This document shows positions 1 through 9,841 of a stretch of 64,000 nucleotides of DNA, piece by piece. The stretch's first letter is position 1; the number at the start of each line of letters is the position of its first letter. Below the pieces are notes generated by a model. That model searched no databases, was not told the DNA's origin, and worked only from the letters and a program-made list of their open reading frames with translations. This stretch comes from Echinarachnius parma (Eukaryota; Echinodermata; Echinoidea; Clypeasteroida; Echinarachniidae), in contig JBAMJV010001867.1 in NCBI GenBank assembly GCA_037951105.1, forward strand, positions 1-64,000. Reading direction: 5' to 3'. Made by a program: the position numbers and the translations under genes.

Positions 1-183
1 CCACATTTATTACAAATGGCTATGTTTATGGATATTTCAGCCGTTTCTGAACCGATTTTGATCAAATAAAGTTTATTCTGTCATTAAAATATTATGCTCT
101 TTCAAGTTTTGCACTCAGTTTTTCATTATCTCACATAAAATAATTTTATGTAGCGGCCTCTCTACCAAAACTCAACTATCCCT
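1..183. mobile_element. Family A TTAA-type MITE, right part, cut by window edge
   Basis: The right end reads CTCAACTATCCCT followed by TTAA at 184-187. The body (cattatctcacataaa, gccgtttctgaaccgatttt) matches the complete family A copies at 14558, 19930, 27960 and 49681. The left part lies outside the window. No coding capacity. Confidence 0.8.
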
Positions 184-340
184 TTAACCTTTGCTCTGCT
201 ATTTTTTTTTACCAACATATTTCGGAATATGTAATCCACTAAAGATATAATGGAAGAGCTATATAATTATGAAGAGAGAAATGCTGATTTTGTTTTTTGT
301 TTTCGAACTGTTCCCTTCAAGACTCTGTGACTCCTATGAT

Positions 341-504
341 GGCCCTGTTGCAGAAAGAGATACAATCGATTGAAAGTTACAATTAATTGTAAGCCAGCAA
401 ATTTGCGCGATTCAACCAATCAGATTTGCGCATTCAGAACACATGATCTGACTTACAATTAATTGTAAGTTACAATCGATTGTATCTCTTTCTGCAACGG
501 GGCC
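341..504. mobile_element. Family D palindromic MITE, copy 1
   Basis: The outer arms are inverted copies built on GTTGCAGAAAGAGATACAAT and its complement. A short core contains a CCAATCAG motif flanked by TTTGCGCG-like and CGCGCA-like steps. Copies 2-4 are at 16888, 36946 and 40368. No reading frame. Confidence 0.8.
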
Positions 505-1492
505 ATAGTTTGATTAGATGATTTTTATCCCTAATAATGGTGTCCTGCGGGGAAGGGGCTGCAAACCTTGCAAATTTTGATCCAAACTTTATAAATCGCC
601 ATTACATGTCAGAATCATTAATGGGTCTGCAAAAACAAACTAGTTGTGTAAACACCATTATAGAGACCTTTGAACACATAAATAGTAGATTTCGCAAATT
701 GGAAAACATGCCAGTTTTGTGAAATGGACTACTAAAAATAGTCTTATTATTAGTATTATAATTATCCATCAAAGTACTAGGTGTAGTCTGCCTAACATTA
801 TACCTACGTATATATTAGTGCCAATATAATACAATTGTATTTTTAAGGAATTAAGGGTTGAGTTATCGATAATTAGCACATGCCTGAAATCAACTTCAGA
901 CATCAACCTAATATACGTGATCTAACGATGGACAAAGTTAATGGGATCTTGCCTAAGTACTCTAATAAGTCGTTAAACTATTTTCTAGACCCGTGTGCGA
1001 AGAATCATTAAAATAAATACAATATATAATTGTCCTTTCTCACCTGCGTGCGTTGTCAATTAATGTCAGTAATATTAATTAGGGCTAAAGTAAACAAATT
1101 AATAAAACCAAGTCCACCTTGAAACGGTGTTGAAATTCGAGATTATGGCTTATGATCAAATACAGAATAATTAATGGAAATGTCACCTTAGCCAGGATTT
1201 TACTGAGGGTGTATTCAAATTATGGGATGAAAAAGTTCAAGGATTATAAAAAAATCATTTGTCATTATTTTGTAATAAACCATACTCCACAAAAAACAAC
1301 AACAACAATGCACTCGTGATGATTATTCGAATGTGTTATTTCTCTGTTTTACAAGATTTTAGCGTGGCGTGGCGTAGTTACATCAGGGGCAGGCATGCAT
1401 GGGGCACGTGCCTCCCAATGGTTTTATACTACATACTTTTACCACAAAAAACATATAACTTGTCAAGGTGCAAACACTTCTTGCCCTATCAT
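505..1492. other. No supported feature
   Basis: AT-rich sequence. The longest open frame (about 61 codons from 537) has no splice context or recognisable motif. I see nothing that supports a gene or element here. Confidence 0.5.
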
Positions 1493-2092
1493 ACCTACCG
1501 TAAAAACACATACTGTCACCGTGTGCACACACTGAGCTTCACAATATGGACCACAGTGTGAACACACTATGCTTCACCTAATGTCACAGTGTGAACACAC
1601 TGTGCTTCACAGTGCGAACCACAGTGTGAACACACTGTGCTTCACAGTGTAGACCATAGTGTGACCGCACTGTGCTTCACAGTATGGAATATAGTGTGAA
1701 CACATTGTGCTTGCTTTACAGTATGGACCATAGTGTGAACAAACTGTGCTGCACAGTATGGACCACTGTTTGAACACACTGTGCTTCACTGTGTGGACCA
1801 ACGTGATAACAAACTGTGAATCATGTATATTTGGAGCGTTGTTACACGATTAACACACGAAAGCACACTGTCAACACACTGACCCTGAGTCTACATTGTG
1901 AGAGATAATGTACTTACATTGTGTATTACACTGTGATCACACCTGTGCTCATTCCGTGTGCACGGTGTGTTCACAGTGTGATGAGTTTCGACACTATTAA
2001 AACGCTCTAATTTAACTTGATCTTCACAGTGTGAAACAATGTATGTTCACACTGTGTTCACACTGTGGCACACTGTTTTATTTCCGGTAGGG
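1493..2092. mobile_element. Inverted-repeat element with an internal CACAGTGTG repeat array
   Basis: The ends are inverted: CTACCGTAAAAACACA near 1495 faces TGTTTTATTTCCGGTAG near 2074-2090. Between 1530 and 1800 about six imperfect units of roughly 50 bp repeat a 'ttcacagtatggaccatagt' theme with CACACTGTG cores. CACAGTGTG words continue to the right end. Target duplication not resolved. Non-coding. Confidence 0.55.
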
Positions 2093-2689
2093 ATTAGGTT
2101 GCTTGAATGGGTATCATAATACAAGTCAGATACTTGTAGAATATTAAGAGACTCGGGCATGCGAAGAAATACCATTATATTAAGTTGTTCGTCAGCAGGT
2201 AATTTAACGAGATATATTGTCTTATGGGTGCACTATATTTGGCTTTAATTCGCCATTACTTAGAATGTCAAGAACGTTGTATACGTGATTTTCTAATCTT
2301 TGAACATTCGGAATGTTCGATCATTAATAAACAAAAGAGAGTCATATATAATGCACTCCCACACCAGGGATTTTATTTCAGAATTTTCCCAAACATCAAA
2401 ATGGTCTCACGAGAAGTGTTACCATGGCAACCATATTGTTTTTCCCGCGCATAACATATAGTACACTCTTCGAGTAGGACGATAATTGCTGCAGATAACA
2501 TGGTGTTTTGTCGGATGTAAATATAGCAATTAACTACCGTAATCAGCGAGGGCGTGTACTTATTTAGGCAGTAATGTCTTTACAAGATTACTGTTTCGTT
2601 ATTAGGTAAGCATCAATCAGCAATCAGGCAAGAAAGCAACATTTCAAAGTGCACCCTTGCCGTTTGTTATTGCGTTACCTTAAAGGGGA
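2093..2689. other. No supported feature
   Basis: Unique-looking AT-rich DNA. A 76-codon frame from 2224 shows no domain, signal or splice context and is probably chance. Confidence 0.5.
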
Positions 2690-2693
2690 CCAC

Positions 2694-3107
2694 CAGGCAA
2701 AGGACAACACATTATTATATGTTTTGGTACCGTTTTTTGTGATATCAAATAGATACCCAACATTTTGCAAAGGGTTGTGTAATTCATAAACAAAGCAATT
2801 AATTTCCACCACTTACGGAACCACTGCTATTTCCTGGTTCCATACGGGCCAAGCATTTGCGAGTGCGCCAATGCTTTCACGCGTACGTCAATAGATTCCC
2901 GGATGATTCATTCGCTCTGCACAGTGCGCTCTGGCTCTGCACGCATATAGTCTACGCAATTCAGACCGCATGAACGCATGGTTGAGAATGGTGATGCGTT
3001 TTCCAATTATATATTTTTTTCTGAAAACATATTTTTGTGAACTTGTTGAAGGAATGGAATACTAAAGATGGTACCTTTCTATAATAATTTTTGGGTGGTT
3101 GTACCCT
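2694..3107. mobile_element. TTAA-flanked MITE just upstream of the peptide gene
   Basis: TTAA at 2690-2693 and 3108-3111 bracket ends AGGGGACCACC and GGGTGGTTGTACCCT (the complement of AGGGTACAACCACCC). Size (414 bp) and TTAA target fit a piggyBac/Kolobok-type non-autonomous element. It lies directly 5' of the duplicated signal-peptide exons. Confidence 0.6.
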
Positions 3108-3151
3108 TTAACTTTAACTGTAATGAATAATAGAGGAATAAGTAAACTATT

Positions 3152-3240
3152 CTTGTTTTTGTTTTTGTTGGTGGTGCTCTCCGTAACCCATGAGTCACTT
3201 CCGACATAGGTCAGGCATGTCAAGGGTTGCTTGATTTAAA
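3152..3240 (+). pseudogene. Degenerate signal-peptide exon, copy 1
   Basis: Translation from the TTG-rich stretch gives LLVVLSVTHESLPT followed by a TAG stop at 3207-3209. It aligns with the hydrophobic core and ASLP cleavage region of the intact exon at 3500-3649 and of copy 2 at 3313. The match begins in the signal core, so no start codon survives. It is the most decayed of three tandem copies of one intron-plus-exon unit. Confidence 0.6.
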
Positions 3241-3312
3241 CAAATCATGGCTAACAGATTGATAAATAAATTAATAATAAATTGAATATCTCTTGTTTTT
3301 AAGGATCCAGAC

Positions 3313-3450
3313 ATGAAAATATGCCAGCTTAGAACGGCGATTCCCCTTCTCTTGAACATTATTGTGGTGGTCTCCGCGACATATGCGTCACTTCCGCTAG
3401 AGGTCAAGGATGACTTGATGGAAAATGACAAGTTATCGATACTAAATTAA
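3313..3450 (+). pseudogene. Signal-peptide exon, copy 2, ends in a stop
   Basis: ATG at 3313 opens a 45-codon frame ending in TAA at 3448-3450. It begins MKICQLRTAIPLLLN and continues through a hydrophobic core into TYASLPLEVKDDL, parallel to the intact exon (MKSQLRTVTAMLL ... TYASLPPDVRGE). After ASLP the two diverge, and no good splice donor remains where the intact exon has CAG/GCAAGT. If transcribed it would give only a short secreted fragment. More likely it is a tandem duplicate that has lost function, but use as an alternative first exon through a cryptic donor cannot be excluded. Confidence 0.6.
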
Positions 3451-3499
3451 TAATTATATTCTTGTTTTCTTTTCTTTCTTTTTTGCTAAGGTTCCAGAA

Positions 3500-4245
3500 A
3501 TGAAATCCCAGCTAAGGACAGTGACAGCCATGCTCTTGATAATGTTGGCGGTGGTCTCCACGACCTATGCTTCACTTCCGCCGGATGTCAGGGGTGAATT
3601 CGACGCCCTCAGGACCATGCTCGCTCAAGAGGCGAAATTAACGCTACAGGCAAGTCAATTTTATTGATATCACACACATTCTACATTATATTATTATATT
3701 TGTTCTGGTGTGTTCTTTAATCGTTCAAAGGGATCTAGCAACATTGTCAAAATCCACGAAACTTACTTGGAACTCTAGATGTTGTCACATTACTCGTTCT
3801 ATTATAGAAGAGTGGGCCAAGTGTCGGTTTCCGAATTCTCTTTCATTATCGGTATATCTTTTATTGAAGTGTTCAAATTTGAAAGTCCCCCCCCCCCCCC
3901 CCCCCCCCCCTGGGAGACGACTCGAGCAGCTCTGATACCCTACCTACCGATGTTAGCAGCGTTAATGGGCGGGCTGGGAGGACATTTTGTCATTTTGGTA
4001 TTAATTTTGACATTGATTAATTAGGCTTTTTTTAAAATTTGTTTGTATTACAGAAAATGGCAGAGTTAGAAAAGATCAAGGACCTGTATATGCCGAGCAA
4101 CTCGTACAATCCAAGCATCTCCGACAATTCGTTCGACGGGTACCCAACAGATGCTGTCAGCAAGCGCAGCGGGCGGGCCGGGAGGAAACTACGGCTGTGC
4201 ATGGACGTCATACGGAACAAGTGGCGACTGTGTCGCAGCAACAGG
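3500..4245 (+). CDS. Putative MCH-type secreted neuropeptide precursor (exons 3500-3649 and 4054-4245)
   Basis: Exon 1 has 50 codons from ATG 3500 (context cagaaATGa). It encodes a signal peptide: positive start (MKSQLR), hydrophobic core, likely cleavage after TYA at residue 24. It ends CAG/GCAAGT. Exon 2 begins after ttgtattacag at 4054 in phase 0 and gives 64 codons. Residues 87-88 are KR, a convertase site, followed by SGRAGRKLRLCMDVIRNKWR and LCRSNR. Cys99 and Cys110 would form a 10-residue disulphide ring with Trp-Arg before the second Cys. MCH peptides also have a Cys ring with Tyr/Trp-Arg near the second Cys and sit at the precursor C-terminus; the ring spacing here is wider, as in somatostatin (also x10), so the family call is tentative. 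After residue 114 either a donor (AGG/GTAGGT) leads to a further exon, perhaps at 5303, or read-through reaches a stop at 4300-4302 (132 residues). The secretory design is well supported. Confidence 0.7.
3650..4053 (+). other. Phase-0 intron with a likely GC-AG boundary
   Basis: The donor context is CTACAG/GCAAGT, the consensus for the rare GC donor class. The acceptor is tttgtattacag. Both joined exons are open in phase 0, which supports the boundary. The intron holds a truncated family B transposon (3729-3890) and a C run of about 23 bases near 3888-3910. Confidence 0.6.
3729..3890. mobile_element. Truncated family B MITE in the peptide-gene intron
   Basis: It begins AGGGATCTAGCAACATTGTC and follows the left part of family B (tcctcaaaatcc-, ggaactctag-, and cggtttccgaa-like segments seen at 6023 and 47585). 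It stops at the C homopolymer, so about half the element is missing. Confidence 0.65.
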
Positions 4246-4542
4246 GTAGGTAGACCGAGAAGCAGTCATGATCTGTATCTGTTCCAATCGTTGTTCCACT
4301 GAGACTACGTCTTGTTGGCTCTACCGACCTTTAGGTGGTAGTCGTGGTGTTAGTAAGTCAATCTGTGTAGGAGGGAGGATTCTGACTTGACAGAAAATCA
4401 GTCTTCGCACCAACGCGTTTGTTCTACTAAGACTGCATCTAGTTGGCGCTACCTACCTTTGGGTGGTAGTCGTTGGTAGTAGCAAGTCAATCTGCGGGGG
4501 GGGGGGGGGGGGGGGATCAATGTTCCGATGGTTGTTCCAGAC

Positions 4543-4842
4543 TGGGAGGAAACTACGGCTGTGTATGGACGTCTCAAGCCCTCTGCAGACAGACACCGAC
4601 TCGACCCGATTCAACTGGTTTTCATTCGGATCGGCTCAGTTTTCAGTGCCTCGCGACACACATTTTGCCAGTCGAGAGGCAGTCGGATGTCAATTGGGGC
4701 CGATTCAACACGATGAATCGGATCCGACCGATCGGGCCCAACTCTAGCCTGCTTGAAACCAGTCGGATCGGGTCGAGTCGGCTCTGTCTGCAGAGGGCTT
4801 TACACAACAAGTGGCGACTGTGTCGCAGCAACAGGGTAGGAC
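4543..4842 (+). pseudogene. Second copy of the mature-peptide exon, split by a transposon
   Basis: The left half matches the intact exon from GGGAGGAAACTACGGCTGTG through TATGGACGTC, which encodes the GRKLRLCMDV part. After the 221-bp insertion, ACAAGTGGCGACTGTGTCGC and AGCAACAGGGTAGG resume the NKWRLCRSNR part and the donor-like GTAGGA. The ring is therefore interrupted between its two cysteines and the copy cannot make the peptide. Its upstream flank is the copied intron rather than the exon 5' part, so the duplication captured only the 3' portion of the exon. Confidence 0.75.
4578..4798. mobile_element. Family G MITE, copy 1, inserted in the duplicated peptide exon
   Basis: Inverted ends: GCCCTCTGCAGACAGACACC at left, CTGTCTGCAGAGGGC at right, with inner ACTCGACCCGATTCAACTGG facing AACCAGTCGGATCGGGTCGA. 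Flanks are TCAA (4574-4577) and TTTA (4799-4802), degenerate forms of a TTAA target. The 221-bp length matches the two other G copies at 9615 and 9842 (223 and 221 bp). Confidence 0.75.
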
Positions 4843-4905
4843 ATCAGTCTGCTTTCCGATGATTGCTCCTATGAGACTGCGTCTGACTCCAATTAGGGTG
4901 GGGTG

Positions 4906-5020
4906 CACGGGCGTAGCGAGTTACGTAATACCTATTCAACTGGGGGATGAATGAATAGATCATTCCCCCCCCCCCCCCCCCCCCACTTGAATGGGTATCA
5001 ATGTCATGTCTACGCCCGTG
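4906..5020. mobile_element. hAT-like MITE (CACGGGCGTAG ends) with exact 8-bp duplication
   Basis: Ends CACGGGCGTAG and CTACGCCCGTG are inverted copies. GTGGGGTG is duplicated exactly at 4898-4905 and 5021-5028. The centre has a long C run. A sister copy with its own 8-bp duplication is at 19310-19407. Confidence 0.85.
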
Positions 5021-5302
5021 GTGGGGTGGGTAGTAGCAAGTCAATCTCTGGGGGGGGGGGATTCTGACTTGACAGAAAAACCAGTCTCTATTCCGACGAT
5101 GGATTGTTCCATTGAGACTGCGTGTGGCTCCAGTGACCTTGGGGTCACTTGGTAGTAGGAACTTCCGGTTTAAGGTTGGCTATGTCTTACGGTTGGCCAC
5201 TAACAGGCATATGGCACCGGAAGCTGTCTGTGAGTTTGGGGTCACAATCTGTTGAGCCCTCTTCGTAACTCAATCGTTGCTTATGTGATCTTTTCATTTC
5301 AG

Positions 5303-5504
5303 TTGCAACAATCAAATTACAAAAACAAAAGCAACACCTGTTGTATTATTATTATTTTTTTTTTAATATTTTGTTTTGTCGCTTAATGAAAAGGAAACAA
5401 ATTTAAACGCTTTTTAAGTGTAAGAATATTGCTCCAGATTACCTGTAATTAGTAATAAAGGTATCAACAGGTTGTTTTTTAATTTAGACATGTCTAGTAA
5501 TAAA
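5303..5504 (+). other. Possible terminal exon and polyadenylation region of the peptide gene
   Basis: A good acceptor (gatcttttcatttcag) ends at 5302. Joined in phase 0 to AGG/ at 4245 it would add LQQSNYKNKSNTCC and then a hydrophobic run to a TAA near 5387. AATAAA occurs at 5454-5459 and 5499-5504, the second followed by T/G-rich DNA. The encoded tail looks non-conserved, so this could equally be 3' untranslated sequence after a stop at 4300. Transcript evidence would decide. Confidence 0.3.
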
Positions 5505-6018
5505 TGTTTATTCTGACGCCATTAAATTTTAAAGAAATTTCTAAATCGTCTTCCAAGAATTATTACAAAACCTTTTGCTCGCAATGTACGATAATGAGGT
5601 AATAGCATAATAGTGCAACAATGAGTAATGATCTCTCATAAGCCTTTACCCCAAGCACTGTAATTAGTTATTCTGACGAAAGGAAATGTCTAAATTGCCT
5701 TTCAATTGCAAAACGTGTGCTCCAAATTCACACTAATAAATAAGTCATCAAAAGTGCATTAGTGTTGTTGTTGTTGTTGTTTTGTGTTTATTGGTGTTCT
5801 TCATTCATTTTGAATATTTATTAGTTAGTGATTTAATGACCTCATAGCCTTTACCCCAGGCACTATAATTAACTACCTTAACCTTGTGCACTTGTATTGT
5901 AAAAAAGACCAGCTGTATTGCGATAATTGACAAAATATAATCATTTCTAGGGTATTATTCTTAGGGACAGGGCGATAGGAATTGCAAAATGAAAGTCGCC
6001 GACAACGCGCCGTAAGGA
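5505..6018. repeat. Diverged tandem repeat, about 200-bp unit
   Basis: 'ctcataagcctttacccc' at about 5636 and 'ctcatagcctttacccc' at about 5841 mark two units. 'ttctgacg..a' motifs near 5511 and 5669 and 'aaat..tctaaat' segments also recur. A more decayed third relative (tagccttaagcttaggtgct) appears near 6685. No coding signal. Confidence 0.45.
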
Positions 6019-6022
6019 TTAA

Positions 6023-6400
6023 AGGGACTTAGTAACATTGTCCAAATCCTCAAAATCCAATTGGAATTATAGCGGTTCCCTCATACCTTGTTGTATTCTT
6101 ATTTTAACAAAAATCATGGGACAGGTTTCGGTTTATCAAATTTCCCTTTCGTTAAAAAGATATTTACGATTGAAATGCTCAGATGTCCAATTATCCAATG
6201 GATCGTCAGAACCATGTACAAAGTGAGTGCAATTAGTTAGTGAATGTCACTTTGCACTTTTGCTCATTACTCGGCCATACAAAGTCCATTTAACTTGAAA
6301 TTTTCACACAACACCCAGTGGACATATGCAATAACAACAATATACATTGTATCAACCACTCATCACTTTTTGCACATGTCAACAAAGTTACTAGATCCCT
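6023..6400. mobile_element. Family B TTAA-type MITE, copy 1
   Basis: TTAA at 6019-6022 and 6401-6404 flank ends AGGGACTTAGTAACATTG and CAAAGTTACTAGATCCCT. The interior (cggttccctcataccttgtt, tttgctcattactcggcca) is shared with copies at 16133, 21275, 27082, 38034, 47585 and 50888. Short open frames inside are repeat-derived. Confidence 0.85.
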
Positions 6401-6404
6401 TTAA

Positions 6405-7002
6405 AGATTTCGAGATCGAAATCCAATTAACTTTAACAGATCTGATTATCAATGCACACTTATCCACCTTTGAATGCGGGAAAAGTGAGAAAGGAAAGAA
6501 ACAGAGAACAAATAAAGGTTGAGAAAAATAAAACAGTCAGGGCTAAACTAATTTCCACAAAGAATTGAATATCAATCCTAACAAAATGAAAAATAAATAT
6601 TACATAAAAAAAAACATATAGCTGTTGCAAAATATGCTCCCTATTTACATTTAAACAGGCAGAGATGGTGTCAAGAGAGTAATAGCCTTAAGCTTAGGTG
6701 CTAGAATTAATCAATTTCCATCTCCGTCATCAACGTACGAGGAGGTTGACTGCTAGCCACTGGGCTGCATCTCATGTACGACATTAAAACAAAAACAAAA
6801 CATTAATCGTGCAAAAATCATTCCATATTCGGGCATATAATTACCTTATTTGGGGGCAAAGTCTTTAGTCATAATTGTTATTATTATATAGTAGAACAGT
6901 TTGAATTCAAGGCTGAAGTAGCATTGTACGTATAGGACGAACAAGAAATGTATCCTCTCGTATTAATTCACTTCTAAATGTACATATAAATTGAGAGTAG
7001 CG
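6405..7002. other. No supported feature
   Basis: AT-rich sequence with a weak copy of the 'tagcctta...ggtgctagaattaa' motif of the preceding repeat near 6684. Nothing else is recognised. Confidence 0.45.
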
Positions 7003-7252
7003 CAATGGCGTAGCTGGGATTTTTCCATAGGGGGGAATCATGGGTGCTTTCGCATTTTCATAGGGGGGCAAAGGCTTACACCTGACAAGCATAACATATC
7101 TTCAACAACTTTGGTTCAAATTATATGATTTAGCCGATTAATTTCATCCATTTTTCCTTCAGACATGATTTAGGGGCTGGGGGGGGGGGGGGGGCACCTG
7201 GGGCACAGAACATTTGTGTGGCCCCCAGACCCTCTGTAGCTACGCCTTTAAG
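7003..7252. mobile_element. hAT-like remnant with CARTGGCGTAGC-type ends
   Basis: CAATGGCGTAGCTGGGA at 7003 faces TGTAGCTACGCC ending near 7247. G-rich tracts lie next to each end, as in the elements at 22461 and 40066. The right tip is altered and no clean target duplication is visible. Confidence 0.45.
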
Positions 7253-7702
7253 GGGGAGGGAGCGGGGAGAACATTAAACGAGTTTAAACTATATTTTAGT
7301 ACAATCAATAATTTGAGTTCTTACGTATGAAAGAGAAAAAAGGAGCTAGACATCGCCGTAGCAATTTGGTTCGCATTTACCTCCGGATAGGGACATTTTT
7401 AATATAATGCCAATTTAATGATCTTACACCCTAACTACCCTTAATCTAAGGCCGATATTATACTAAATTTAGACTGAAATTACCGGTAACCAGGCGCACC
7501 AGTTATGTGGAATTTGAAAATTACATTGATGGTTGTCATGCACAACCTCTGATTGTTCTCCCCATTTGACATCCAGACAAAAGGATTCATGACTTTCCAA
7601 TAAAATGGTTTATTTAACATGTAACCAGTAATTTTATGCTCTTTTGGTCGGAGGATTTGCTTTTTGCTTGAATATTGTTTTTGTTCGTTCTTAGATATTA
7701 TT

Positions 7703-8155
7703 CAGTCCCCTAGCCGACGCCTCGTACACCTTTGTACAAATTAGTTACAGCTGCTTCGAAATAATCGCCTCAAATTATTTTCGAATGAATCGTTCTCATT
7801 AGGTCGTAAACTTAATTTGACCAATAAACGCTAATGATAATATTGATTTCTTAGGAATAACTAAAGGTATATTATTCTCATTTTATTATAGAATGAAATC
7901 GTGCAAATTATCAATTTCTTAGCAATTCTGTAGTCCCCTAGCCGACGCCCCGTACACCTTTGTACAAAATTACAGCTGCTTCTAAATAATTGCCTCAAAT
8001 TATTTTCGAATGAATTGTTCTCATTAGGTCGTAAACTTAATTTGACCAATACACGCTAATGATAATATTAATTTCTTAGGCATAACTAAAGGTATATTAT
8101 TCTAATTTTATTATAGAATGAAATCGTGAAAACTTTCAATTCTTTGCGATATGTG
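7703..8155. repeat. Tandem direct duplication, about 228-bp unit
   Basis: The segment beginning 'gtcccctagccgacgcc' and running through 'cgaatgaat.gttctcatta' and 'attattct.attttattatag' occurs at 7705-7930 and again at 7932-8155 with high identity. It points to a recent local duplication. Non-coding. Confidence 0.8.
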
Positions 8156-8835
8156 ACAAACAAAATAATTTCTAAGCGGTTTTTGTTTTCTTTCAATTTG
8201 AATAATGAGGGCAGGTGCTAGGTTCACCAAGGGTTCATTTGAACCTAAATCACTTTCATATTCATTGCATTTCGCAGCAATGGCGTAGCATGGGTTAACT
8301 GATATTTTTGTTTAGGGGAGTATAGACGCACAATTGATAAATTGCTTTATTTTATTTCATTTCCTTGGCTTTAAGTTTATAATTTGTTTACGGGCGATTT
8401 ATTGTCACCCCTCACCCCTACACCCCCCCCCCCCCCCCCCCCCCCCCCTCCTCCAACCCACCCCACACCCCTGTGCCCTTGGGAAATATAAGTTAAGCTG
8501 AGAGATTTGTCCATATAATATTTGAATAATTTTGTTTTGTCAATTTTGTTATTATTATCATCATAATTGTGTATGTATTATCATCGTCTATTATCATATT
8601 TTACCATAGCTTTTGTGTTTGTTGTATGATTATTAATATATTCTTCTTTTGTTCTGTTTTTCCATTTACAGAGTAACTGATGTCCACACAGTCCTCGTCC
8701 GTTATATCCGTCGTACCTAAGATCGTGTTCTGTGACGTCAGCATGTTCTATGTCTTTCATCACAATGATTAAAGCCGCCTTCTGAAAAGCATTTTAGCCT
8801 TTAGACTAGAGTGGTGAAGTGTGATGTCATAAATG
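8156..8835. other. Unique DNA with a long C run; no gene seen
   Basis: Contains CAATGGCGTAGCATGGG near 8278, a lone hAT-type end, and about 28 C residues near 8422-8449. No reading frame with domain or splice support. Confidence 0.4.
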
Positions 8836-9186
8836 ATGTCATAAACATTTTGTTTAGAATTTTCAAATTTCAGAAAGAGCATAGCAAATAATGTCCAAAT
8901 ACCGAAAATCATAGGAATAGGTTTTGTATTGTCTGAGATATGCCCATCCGAATGATTTTTTGTTTTGTCAATAGGCAATCAGTGTTATATGCACTGGTTC
9001 ATAAATTTATGAACCAGTGCACTATAACACTGATTACCCATTGAAGTAAAATTCATTCGGATGGGCATATCTCAGCCAATACGTAACCTATACCTTTTAT
9101 TTTCAATATTTGGACATTATTTGTTATGCTCTTTCTGAAAATGAAGTCCAAATTTGAAAATTCTAAAAAAGTGTTTTTATGACGGC
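8836..9186. repeat. Large palindrome (foldback), about 350 bp
   Basis: The arms are inverted copies about 170 bp long (left arm 'gtcataaacattttgttta', 'agaattttcaaattt', 'gagatatgcccatccgaat'). They are centred near 9004 on GGTTCATAAATTTATGAACC. Probably a non-autonomous transposon; no target duplication resolved. Confidence 0.75.
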
Positions 9187-9220
9187 ATGGCTTCTGTACT
9201 CTATTGCGTTCATAAATAAA

Positions 9221-9470
9221 GGCCCGGTCACATACCACCGGATAGCGTAAACGGATGTCCGACGAATAGAAAATTTGCGAAATCAAAATATCCGGTGGTG
9301 AAAGTCGTCTCCATTGCTTCATGCACAAAACATTCCACCGGATAGAACAACGTACATCACCTGACAAGGAACGGACAAGAAACGCATACGAACGGAGAGG
9401 AACGGATTGACAATTCTACTCGTCGTTGGACATCCGTTTACGCTATCCGGTGATATGATGTGACCGGGCG
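9221..9470. mobile_element. Family E MITE, copy 1
   Basis: Ends GGCCCGGTCACATACCACCG and the inverse GATGTGACCGGGCG, followed inside by GATAGCGTAAACGGATGTCC and its complement. Flanks are TAAA and TTAA, consistent with an eroded TTAA target. A sister copy is at 14048. Open frames of about 100 codons inside are by-products of the palindromic arms. Confidence 0.7.
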
Positions 9471-9614
9471 TTAAGGAAAGTCTAGCTCAGCTAATCTTTC
9501 ACTTTATAAAAATTAGCTTAAAAAAGTGGCATTCTCTACCAAGACTAGACTGAAAAAATCAGTCTATATATGCCGCTGGACTGTCGGTTAACACAGTACA
9601 AACATTTGTCTTAA

Positions 9615-9837
9615 GCCGAACGCACACAAAACCGACTCGATCCGATCCGACTGGTTTTCAGTCACGCTAGAGTCAGTTTCGCTCAGTCGGAGCCGATCCA
9701 ACATGTTGAATCGGCCTCGAATGTCCTCCGACTGGCACTTGACTGGAAGAACCGGAGTTCCTGGGGCAGCGCATACTGAGGTAATCAGGCTGAAAACCAG
9801 TCGGATCGGGTCGAGTCGGCTCTGTCTGCGCCGGGCA
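9615..9837. mobile_element. Family G MITE, copy 2
   Basis: TTAA at 9611-9614 and 9838-9841. Ends GCCGAACGCACACAAAACCG and the inverse ending CTGTCTGCGCCGGGCA. Its right TTAA is also the left TTAA of the next copy. It matches the copy inside the peptide exon at 4578. Confidence 0.85.
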
Positions 9838-9841
9838 TTAA

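Larger units (their letters stand above)
4183..5165. repeat. Local tandem duplication of peptide exon and following intron
   Basis: The segment starting GGGAGGAAACTACGGCTGTG at 4183 recurs at 4543, a 360-bp step. The intron part also repeats as about 130-bp subunits sharing GGTAGTAG, AAGTCAATCTG and GATTCTGACTTGACAGAAAA (near 4300, 4430, 4860-5085 and 5100). Two transposons have since entered the second unit (4578-4798 and 4906-5020). Confidence 0.7.

Noticed and set aside
9053..9367. 104-codon minus-strand frame, and the similar frame at 14036-14299
   Set aside because: Both arise from the inverted arms of family E MITEs and share the same residues because the elements are copies.
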